This document shows, piece by piece, positions 52,165 to 57,735 of a DNA stretch of 57,735 nt. A program made the position numbers and the translations under genes. This stretch comes from Lachnospiraceae bacterium (GTDB lineage: Bacteria; Bacillota; Clostridia; Lachnospirales; Lachnospiraceae): contig JAIECJ010000131.1 in the NCBI GenBank assembly GCA_029068555.1, forward strand, positions 1-57,735, read 5' to 3'. Positions within the stretch are counted from its first letter, which is position 1. The number at the start of each line of letters is the position of its first letter. Below the pieces are notes generated by a model that was not told where the DNA came from, ran no database searches, and worked only from the letters and a program-made list of their open reading frames with translations.

Positions 52165-53945
52165 ATTGTCTGCCTTTCCTCTGCTTTATTTTTGCTGACA
52201 ACTGCATACGCATAGGTGGATATCTTCGGCATATCCGTACAATAAATATATATTTCATAGACGCCCTCTTTTGCGGGTGCCGTGTATGTTCCATCGGCAC
52301 TTATCTCTCCGCTGCATGGTTCTGTGAGCTCGTAGCTTAACCGGCAAGGCAGCAGATTTTGAAAACTTATATTAAAGTAAAAGCTTTCTTTTGGATTCAG
52401 ATGTACAGTTGGCATATCCGGCGTAATTGAACAATTTTTCCCCTCCTGTATTTCATCCGAATCCTTTGATGGACTGAATTTGACCGCCACCCAGTTTAAC
52501 TGTAGGACAATGCTTTTCTGTTCTCCCAGAAGCTTTGCTGCCACCTGAAAGCTTCCTTTGTCATTCAAAACCCGTACCGCAGTCTCAACCTGCATACAAT
52601 CATAAATATTAAACAGTTCGGGATTTCCGTAAATCGTATTTCTCCTGTTATTTGTTCCGTGAGGCATATCATCCAGATATTCCATTCCGACTTCCACATA
52701 CACATTCCCTTTTCCAAGTCCATGCATAATTTCATCAGAAAGACACACATCGCCCTTTTTCATACGAACATCCAGCGGAATCTCAATCCGCCCGCCCGCC
52801 ATTTGCATCGGCACATTTTCAGGCTCCGTACCTGTCTGCATTTCCTGTATAAATGGAACTGGTTGATGTTCCACTCTGCTGTCACGCATAAAATATGACA
52901 TCAACAGCTGCCGCTGGTCCGTTTTTTTAGGCGTAACGATATAGTGCCTTGCTTCCTGCTGCGCTGCCCCGCTTATGAGACAGCTGGTATCTGTACGCAG
53001 CAGCTTGAGCGTGGCAATACATACGTCCTCTACCAATTCTTCCCGCATGTCTGTATCCAGACTTACTTTGCCAACTTCACTTGCGGCAAGTTCATATGGC
53101 TGTTGTTCCGACAAAAGCAGCTTCATATTCAGCCCCTTTGCCGGTTCTATCTCATAATCCCCAACCTGAAAGCAGATATCCTCTTTTCTGCAAAGTATAC
53201 TTGTTTCTTCCGCCGTCGAATATTCAGCAAAAATCCAGTATTCCCTGCCCTCCGACTGCCCTTTGAAAAGCGACAGCCTGTCAATGTCAATCCTCAGCTC
53301 ATGACTCCCCTTTGCATCCGTGAAGGCAGGCATCTGTAACGTAATATGTAATGACAGCTCCTTTGCTGTATCGGAGTTTTTACATATTGTCATTGCCAGT
53401 TTTACCATATGCCCTTTGGGAACTGTGTAGGGAATACTGATATATACAGAATAATCTGCATTGTCCATGAGTGTTTCCCACAAGAGAAACGCACTATTTT
53501 TCTCAAAACTTTTTTCTTCATCTTTCAGATAAAGTTCATATCCCTCATCAATACGGTTACTCTCATACTCTCTGCCATCCGTTCCAATATCCCCGCAGTA
53601 CACATCATGGATATTTTCTTCCCGATAGCGGATGTACAAACCTGCAGCATCACCGTTTAGCGTATCAAATCCCTCCATGCCTGAGATCTTTTTAATAACT
53701 GTTGACTCTACGACAATTTCCCGTCCCGCCCCGTCAATGGCAACACCGCTTTCCACCAATATAGACAAATCATCCAGATTGACCACATTCAATCCACAGA
53801 CAATTCCACTTCCAAACAGGACACGGTTCAGAAACCGCCGTTTATTGTTCATATATAACTGTTCCGCTTCGAAGTCTGCCGAGGTCAACAGTTTTCCGGC
53901 ATAATAGCGGTTTCTCTCAAACGGAAACAATTGGTTATTCTTCAC
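52161..53945 (-). CDS. RNRYY-motif CIS-associated protein with Ig-like C-terminus
   Basis: A protein of about 594 residues, first gene of the CIS operon. The N-terminal FERNRYYAGKLLTSADFEAE then QLYMNNKRRFLNRVLFGSGI is a motif recalled from proteins encoded in CIS and tail-like clusters, function unknown. The middle is beta-rich; the last 90 residues (EPCSGEISADGTYTAPAKEG) look like a bacterial Ig-like domain. The GTG at 53945 was chosen: GGGAGG lies 7 nt upstream, and the conserved block starts right after. There is no signal peptide. Confidence 0.72.
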   Translation of the reverse strand: MKNNQLFPFERNRYYAGKLLTSADFEAEQLYMNNKRRFLNRVLFGSGIVCGLNVVNLDDLSILVESGVAIDGAGREIVVESTVIKKISGMEGFDTLNGDAAGLYIRYREENIHDVYCGDIGTDGREYESNRIDEGYELYLKDEEKSFEKNSAFLLWETLMDNADYSVYISIPYTVPKGHMVKLAMTICKNSDTAKELSLHITLQMPAFTDAKGSHELRIDIDRLSLFKGQSEGREYWIFAEYSTAEETSILCRKEDICFQVGDYEIEPAKGLNMKLLLSEQQPYELAASEVGKVSLDTDMREELVEDVCIATLKLLRTDTSCLISGAAQQEARHYIVTPKKTDQRQLLMSYFMRDSRVEHQPVPFIQEMQTGTEPENVPMQMAGGRIEIPLDVRMKKGDVCLSDEIMHGLGKGNVYVEVGMEYLDDMPHGTNNRRNTIYGNPELFNIYDCMQVETAVRVLNDKGSFQVAAKLLGEQKSIVLQLNWVAVKFSPSKDSDEIQEGKNCSITPDMPTVHLNPKESFYFNISFQNLLPCRLSYELTEPCSGEISADGTYTAPAKEGVYEIYIYCTDMPKISTYAYAVVSKNKAEERQTI

Positions 53946-53985
53946 GTAATTTCCTCCCTGTACACCAAGCATTCTTTACTTTTAC

Positions 53986-54013
53986 ATAATACCTTCCTTT
54001 GTATATTTTACAC
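53986..54013 (-). promoter_or_regulatory. candidate promoter of the CIS operon
   Basis: Two readings fit on the minus strand. One is sigma-A-like: TTGTGT, 18 bp, TATTAT. The other is sigma-B/F-like: GTGTAA (54008-54013), 13 bp, AGGTAT (53989-53994), close to GTTTAA-N12-15-GGGTAT. The second fits the partner-switching genes at the operon's 3' end, but neither is proven. The A22 run directly abuts the -35 side. Confidence 0.4.
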
Positions 54014-54072
54014 AAAAAAAAAAAAAAAAAAAAAAGTTTTTATTAGATTTTACTATACTTTTTTTTTTTTTT
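54014..54072. repeat. homopolymer tracts (A22 and T14) in the divergent promoter region
   Basis: A run of 22 A occupies 54014-54035 and a run of 14 T occupies 54059-54072, in the gap between the CIS operon and the divergent ATPase gene. Such lengths are prone to slipped-strand change, and A-tracts also act as UP elements. Exact lengths may be affected by sequencing. Confidence 0.8.
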
Positions 54073-54166
54073 GTGATACGATAAAAATGCATTCAAAAAA
54101 TGCCTTTCAATTCCGGATACAATTGTCCACACAAATTTTCAGACTTTGACAAAATGGAGGATATTT

Positions 54167-54979
54167 ATGAATAAGACAATGGATAAACCCTTTTTCCTGA
54201 CACTTAACAGTATTCTGTTTATCGCCGGCATAGGATTTCTCGCAGCAAATCATCCCTTGTTGTGCGCGGTATGTTTTCTCCTCACATCGCTTTTACTAAT
54301 ATGGTACTCCAGGCCGGACACATCAGACACACTCCCTGACAATACAGTGCCTTTTGACGAGACTGACAGTCTGCACATTGAACTGTCACTTAAGATACAA
54401 GAGCTCACTGACTCCAACAAACAGCTGACCGAAGAAAATAAACAACTCATTGACGAACGGGATCAGTACAAAAAGGAGCTGCAAAATCAAGTCCATCCTT
54501 TTTATTGCTGCCCTCTCACTGCCTCGCTTCCAGTCAACCTGAATGCGTTTTTTACCAATTATCTCAATAGCCACACAGAAATCCTGGAACGCCGAAAGCT
54601 TCACTGCGAATATAACTGCTCTGTGCCTGATGCCGATACCTATTTGTCATCAGCTGCCCTCACACTCATATGCAACAATATCTTAGACAACATACTAAAA
54701 TTCAGTCCGAGTCATGCAACCATATATATCCGGATTACTGCGGCTGCAGATAACAGCCTGATTATTTTTAAGAATGAGGGTACGGCACCCGAAGAATTGG
54801 AAATGGATACATTGTTTGATTTAAATTATCAGGGCAGCAACAAAAAATCAGGAACTGGTCTCGGACTTGCTCAGGTGAAAGCAATTATTGAAGATTTTGG
54901 AGGCAATGTTCAGGCAAAGCGTGCAAACGGCTCTGGATTTACATTATATATTTATCTGCCACGGCAACAATCAGCATAA
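54167..54979 (+). CDS. orphan HATPase (histidine-kinase-type) membrane protein
   Basis: A 270-residue protein. Two TM segments lie in residues 10-47, then a coiled coil (LTDSNKQLTEENKQLIDERD) at about 80-108. The C-terminal HATPase has the N box CNNILDNILKFS near 169-180, and GTGLGLAQVKAIIEDFGGNV from 229. The phosphoacceptor (DHp/HisKA) domain normally preceding it is missing or too divergent to see, so it may lack autophosphorylation. GGAGG lies 6 nt before this ATG; an open frame seven codons upstream was rejected. It is divergent from the CIS operon and may regulate it. Confidence 0.85.
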   Translation: MNKTMDKPFFLTLNSILFIAGIGFLAANHPLLCAVCFLLTSLLLIWYSRPDTSDTLPDNTVPFDETDSLHIELSLKIQELTDSNKQLTEENKQLIDERDQYKKELQNQVHPFYCCPLTASLPVNLNAFFTNYLNSHTEILERRKLHCEYNCSVPDADTYLSSAALTLICNNILDNILKFSPSHATIYIRITAAADNSLIIFKNEGTAPEELEMDTLFDLNYQGSNKKSGTGLGLAQVKAIIEDFGGNVQAKRANGSGFTLYIYLPRQQSA

Positions 54980-54999
54980 AACAAATTGGAGGTACTCTT

Positions 55000-55497
55000 A
55001 TGCACTTAAAAAATATGAAGGACTATACAATCTGTGTTCTTTTATCCCTTTTGCATGTTTGCGTGTTCTGTATCGGGGTTTTCATTTTTACTGCACCTGA
55101 TTCAACGCAGGACATGATGCCTGCCGTTGAGCATGAAGATGGGACGAAAGCAGCCAGCGAGACGAAAATCAATCCGGAAGCCAATACTGAAATGGAAACA
55201 GTATCACATGAAGAAAACATAATGGCGTCTGAAGAAGCAAGTGTGCCCCAAACAGAGACTGCGTCAGAAGACGAAACTGCTGAGACGGTTGTCTCCTATA
55301 CGTTTCAATATTCCGGTGGGAAACGAAACCTGAATATCAGAAAGGGTCCTTCCACCAATAATGAAATTATCGGCAAAATTCCGCCAAACGGCAGCGGCAG
55401 CGTACTGGAATTTGTCAACGATGAGTGGGCATTAATTGAGTATCGCGGAATGACGGGATATTGTAATCGGAAATGGATGGTATTGATGGTTGACTGA
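55000..55497 (+). CDS. membrane-anchored SH3b-domain protein
   Basis: A 165-residue protein. An N-terminal signal or anchor lies at residues 9-31 (YTICVLLSLLHVCVFCIGVF). An acidic low-complexity linker (about 35-98) follows, then a bacterial SH3 domain with NLNIRKGPSTNNEIIGKIPP and LIEYRGMTGYCNRKW. SH3b domains bind cell-wall peptides. GGAGG precedes the ATG by 7 nt, and it follows the ATPase gene by 20 bp. The layout (signal, linker, SH3b) suggests surface location. A transposase remnant begins directly at its stop codon. Confidence 0.85.
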   Translation: MHLKNMKDYTICVLLSLLHVCVFCIGVFIFTAPDSTQDMMPAVEHEDGTKAASETKINPEANTEMETVSHEENIMASEEASVPQTETASEDETAETVVSYTFQYSGGKRNLNIRKGPSTNNEIIGKIPPNGSGSVLEFVNDEWALIEYRGMTGYCNRKWMVLMVD

Positions 55498-55808
55498 AAA
55501 TCGTTCGCCTCCATGAGGAGGAAGGCCGCACCTATAAAAGTATCACTGCCGAGTATGGAGTGTCCAAGGTCAGTATCTCCAAGTGGTGCAGCGAATTCAG
55601 CAAAGAATGCCAGATGAAAACCCAAGCCAATTCTGATGCCCCAAATGAAATGGAACTTATGAAAGAGAACCTCCGCCTGCGAAAGGAACTGATCCTGCAC
55701 TCCATCGTCCATCCCAAGAGACCAGGCACAAAGCCTGGGAGGCCTCACAAGATATTTGAGAACAAGCTGAAGCAGGACTTCACGGCGGAGGAAATCAACA
55801 AAAAATAG
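55497..55808 (+). pseudogene. IS3-type transposase OrfA remnant, 5' truncated
   Basis: The frame KIVRLHEEEGRTYKSITAEY then GVSKVSISKWC shows the N-terminal HTH of OrfA (IS3/IS150-type). It is followed by ELMKENLRLRKELILHSIVH and a stop after EEINKK. The start codon and first residues are missing, and no OrfB or inverted repeat was found. The frame begins at the SH3b gene's stop, suggesting an insertion/deletion scar. Confidence 0.7.
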
Positions 55809-55827
55809 TGTACGGATTTCACTTACC

Positions 55828-55877
55828 TGTAAAAATTGACATTTTACATTTTTTACGCTATAATATATCACAATTGT
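55828..55877 (+). promoter_or_regulatory. blaI promoter with candidate operators
   Basis: TTGACA (55836-55841), 17 bp and TATAAT (55859-55864) form a fully consensus promoter. The palindrome ACAATTGT (55870-55877) lies at the expected start point, and an inverted repeat TGTAAAA-N7-TTTTACA spans the -35. Both are plausible BlaI sites (ACA/TGT type). The ribosome-binding site is AAGGAGG, close before the ATG. Confidence 0.75.
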
Positions 55878-55899
55878 AAGATTTAAGGAGGGTTCAGAA

Positions 55900-56280
55900 A
55901 TGAAAGCATTACCACAAATTTCAGAAGCAGAATTTGAAGTAATGAAAATTGTATGGAAATATGCTCCAATCAGCACAAATGAAATAACAGACCGTTTGGT
56001 TAAAACCACAACATGGAGTCCTAAAACAATACAAACACTGATTAAACGTTTAGTGACAAAGGGCGTTCTTTCTTATGAAAAACAAAGCCGGGTATTTGTC
56101 TATACACCATTGGTAGATGAAGCTGAGTATATAGGGCAGGAAAGCAATACCTTCCTCAACCGTTTTTATGACGGCAATATTACAGCTATGCTGTCTGCCT
56201 ATATTGACAATGACAGACTATCAGAATCTGAAATTGATGAACTCCGCTCTCTTCTTTCCAAAAATCAGAAAGGAAATTGA
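55900..56280 (+). CDS. blaI: BlaI/MecI family repressor
   Basis: A 126-residue winged-helix repressor of the penicillinase repressor family. ISEAEFEVMKIVWKYAPIST then NEITDRL is the recognition-domain start, and TWSPKTIQTLIKRLVTKGVL is the HTH. A C-terminal dimerisation helix follows. In related systems BlaR1 cleaves it. Here the partner blaR1 is broken, so it would be a non-inducible repressor of its own promoter. It is preceded by a consensus promoter and operator-like palindrome, and followed after 1 bp by the blaR1 remnant. Confidence 0.92.
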   Translation: MKALPQISEAEFEVMKIVWKYAPISTNEITDRLVKTTTWSPKTIQTLIKRLVTKGVLSYEKQSRVFVYTPLVDEAEYIGQESNTFLNRFYDGNITAMLSAYIDNDRLSESEIDELRSLLSKNQKGN

Positions 56281-56281
56281 C

Positions 56282-56933
56282 ATGGCAGAATTTATGATTA
56301 GGTTTTTAATTTGCAATATTTTTATCAGTATTATTATTGGAATACTTTTGCTCGCCAAACATTTGCTAAAAAATAACCTGATCAATCGGACGCATTATAA
56401 TTTATAGTTTCTGCTGCTTGGCTTATTGGCTATTCCCTTTATTCCGGTTGAGCCAATCCATGCACTTTTCCTGTTAGGGGCTGCCCCAGTTCTGTCCATA
56501 CAGGCTTCGGAAAATAGCCGCTACTACTTTAACGACGCTAACCATAATATATGGCAATCAGATCGTTGGAGGTGATGCATCTTCTTACTGGATAAATTCA
56601 TCCCTAAAATTATCACCTATTGAACAGGTTGAAATGCTAAAGAAACTATATTACAACCAGTTAGGGTTTTCATCGGATAATATCAAAGCCGTAAAAGATT
56701 CCATCTGCCTTTATTCTACGGAGCAAGGTTCTATCTCTGGAAAGACAGGTACAGAAGAAGTGAACAGACAAAATACTTCCGGCTGGTTCATTGGATATAT
56801 AGAACAGGACAACCACAACTACTTCTTTGCCACAAATATTCAGAGTGAAGAACTTGCTTCAGATCCCCTTGCCACAGAACTTACTTTTTCTATTCTTTCT
56901 GATTTAAAGTTATGGAATACTTACCAAGAATAA
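56282..56933 (+). pseudogene. blaR1: blaR1 remnant (nonsense codon, frameshift, large internal deletion)
   Basis: Starts MAEFMIRFLICNIFISIIIG, a BlaR1/M56-type membrane segment, and runs into an in-frame TAG (56405-56407). The same frame continues after it with LLLGLLAIPFIPVEPIHAL. The sequence then jumps, in another frame, to the C-terminal sensor part: IYGNQIVGGDASSYWINSSL, KLSPIEQVEMLKKL and the KTG motif in SGKTGTEEVN. The M56 peptidase core, the first part of the penicillin-binding domain and its SxxK are missing. About 200 of roughly 600 expected residues remain. Confidence 0.85.
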
Positions 56934-56958
56934 GGATCGGACGGCTCCTTATTCTTTT
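56926..56958. terminator. bidirectional terminator
   Basis: AAGAATAAGGA and TCCTTATTCTT form an 11-bp stem with a 9-nt loop, followed by TT on the plus strand. It overlaps the blaR1 stop and the 3' end of the metallophosphoesterase remnant on the other strand. Confidence 0.75.
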
Positions 56959-57214
56959 CTGATAAGATTTATCTCTATAATTTCCGGAATATTAAAAAAT
57001 CGGAACGGATACTTTGTCAGTCCAATACCACTGCTGACATACATTTGAGTAGAGATATCTGTCTCCGTACCATTCATGGAATAAAAACCTTTTACAAATT
57101 GATCCGAACCATTGGGAAGCAATTTTTTTTGTAAAAACGGCACAGATACTTGTCCTCCATGTGTATGTCCTGATAATATAAATGCTGTTTGTGATTTTGA
57201 TAGTGTGTTATTCC
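56949..57214 (-). pseudogene. metallophosphoesterase, C-terminal part
   Basis: The minus strand encodes FILSGHTHGGQVSVPFLQKK, with the family's GHTHGGQ metal-binding motif, then YVSSGIGLTKYPFRFFNIPE and the usual end. Reading upstream, the frame loses family sequence near 57180-57214. The N-terminal part lies inverted next to it (57182-57365). This looks like an inversion plus deletion within a YkuE-type metallophosphoesterase gene. Confidence 0.8.
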
Positions 57215-57365
57215 CGATACATTGAACCTGAAAGGTTGGTTGTGAAGGAAATTACAGTCGAAACAAATATGGATATAGAGACATGCAGGATAGTATTTTT
57301 AACAGATACACATTTTGGATCGTTATATGATGAAAAACATATAGACTACAATATTGAAAACGCTT
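57182..57365 (+). pseudogene. metallophosphoesterase, N-terminal part (inverted)
   Basis: The plus strand encodes a TM segment (LFVILIVCYSRYIEPERL) then IETCRIVFLTDTHFGSLYDE with the DTH metal motif that normally opens a membrane-anchored metallophosphoesterase. Family sequence stops near HIDYNIE; the middle of the domain is missing. It is oriented opposite to the C-terminal part. Confidence 0.75.
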
Positions 57366-57630
57366 CTCCACCAGTATAAACCCTATCCCAATCCTCCCCA
57401 ATTCCTATTCCTGTCAAAGACTGGTTATTCTCTAATATATAGGCTGCAGTTTCTTCTGAAACATTTCTTGCCAAAACTATAGGTACCCTTTTCCGTAAAT
57501 CTGCCCGCCCGTATAGCTTGCCGGACAGATTTGCTTGTTGGGAAGTATCCCAAACCCTCTTGATAGTTCTCTCACTACCTACAACCCCGTACAAGGCGAT
57601 TTTAACGAAGCTTTGAGAAAAATTTCTCAA
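57346..57630 (-). pseudogene. 94-residue fragment of unknown function
   Basis: An open frame with normal-looking composition (KLYGRADLRKRVPIVLARNV, then SEETAAYILENNQSLTGIGI) that I cannot assign to a family. Its C-terminus runs into the inverted metallophosphoesterase segment near 57365, so it is probably cut there. It may be part of an incoming element that caused the rearrangement. A start at 57630 is possible but has no clear ribosome-binding site. Confidence 0.4.
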
Positions 57631-57645
57631 AAAATTTTTTTTAAT
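57612..57645 (+). terminator. possible AT-rich terminator
   Basis: TTTGAGAAA-AA-TTTCTCAAA followed by T8 on the plus strand. The stem has few GC pairs, so it would be weak. It overlaps the start of the unknown minus-strand fragment. Confidence 0.4.
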
Positions 57646-57735
57646 CTATCTATAAAGAAGTTACTGTTCACTCCCTATATTAGCTCATTGTGAAAAGTGA
57701 CGAAATTTATTTTTTTGTTTTGTGGAAAAAAGGAG
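57646..57735 (+). promoter_or_regulatory. upstream region of a gene beyond the window
   Basis: The last bases read AAAAAAGGAG, a good ribosome-binding site at the very edge, so a plus-strand gene probably starts within about 10 nt outside. No clear promoter was picked out in this A/T-rich stretch. Confidence 0.4.

Noticed and set aside
22171-53945. The tail-like genes as a prophage or R-type tailocin
   Set aside because: No integrase, terminase, portal, capsid, holin or endolysin was seen, and the block contains DUF4255, DUF4280, split spike and membrane modules typical of CIS rather than phage. A tailocin cannot be excluded formally, but lysis genes are absent.
57182-57630. Two separate new small genes at the right end
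   Set aside because: The plus-strand piece is the N-terminus of a metallophosphoesterase, and the minus-strand piece ends at a rearrangement junction; both are better read as fragments.

Overview
The window reads as chromosomal DNA of a low-GC Gram-positive, most likely a gut Clostridia/Lachnospiraceae-type bacterium. This is inferred from the Clostridia-like S10 ribosomal operon, strong GGAGG ribosome-binding sites, TTGACA/TATAAT promoters, a BlaI/BlaR1 pair, and the YozG/DUF2975 and DUF2752 families. No tRNA, rRNA, CRISPR array, integrase, terminase or capsid gene was seen.

Region 1 (1-3540, minus) is the head of the S10 operon (rpsJ-rplC-rplD-rplW-rplB-rpsS, the last cut by the window edge), with a recognisable promoter and a roughly 260-nt structured leader. 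Region 2 (3660-8510) holds a methyltransferase, small membrane proteins, a DUF2975/HTH/DUF4173 operon, and two kinds of short intergenic repeat, including a MITE-like element flanked by an 8-bp direct repeat. Region 3 (8538-14763, minus) is a six-gene NAD salvage operon (nicotinamidase, PRPP synthetase-like, NAMPT-type transferase, small unknown, NadE, NrtR-type regulator). It is driven by a near-consensus promoter bracketed by two copies of a 23-bp operator. Region 4 (14776-22107) has a GH31 glycosidase with a MATE exporter, a second copy of the MITE-like element, an IbrA/IbrB pair, and an exported nucleoside hydrolase-like protein.

Region 5 (22171-53945, minus) is the centrepiece: 27 tightly packed genes over about 32 kb that look like one polycistron for a contractile injection system (CIS). 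The structural genes are a sheath, two gp19-type tube proteins, a tail assembly chaperone, two CIS tube/LysM-type adaptors, a split spike (gpD-like plus gpV-like), gp25, two baseplate-J proteins, a tail protein I-type protein, a DUF4255 terminator and a DUF4280 PAAR-like tip. Upstream of the sheath are six unusual membrane or exported proteins: an RNRYY-motif protein, a pseudokinase-like membrane protein, a HAMP plus degenerate cyclase protein, a MORN-repeat protein, a TolC-like exported protein and an exported coiled-coil protein. At the 3' end sits a STAS / SpoIIE phosphatase / RsbW-type kinase partner-switching set together with a Ddl-like ATP-grasp enzyme. No AAA+ ATPase of the Afp15 type and no obvious toxin is present in the window. 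The upstream regulatory region carries a run of 22 A residues abutting a candidate promoter.

Region 6 (54167-57735) contains an orphan histidine-kinase-type ATPase and an SH3b protein, then decayed DNA: a 5'-truncated transposase OrfA remnant, an intact blaI next to a broken blaR1, and a metallophosphoesterase gene whose N- and C-terminal parts now lie on opposite strands. All family calls come from reading motifs, not from searches.
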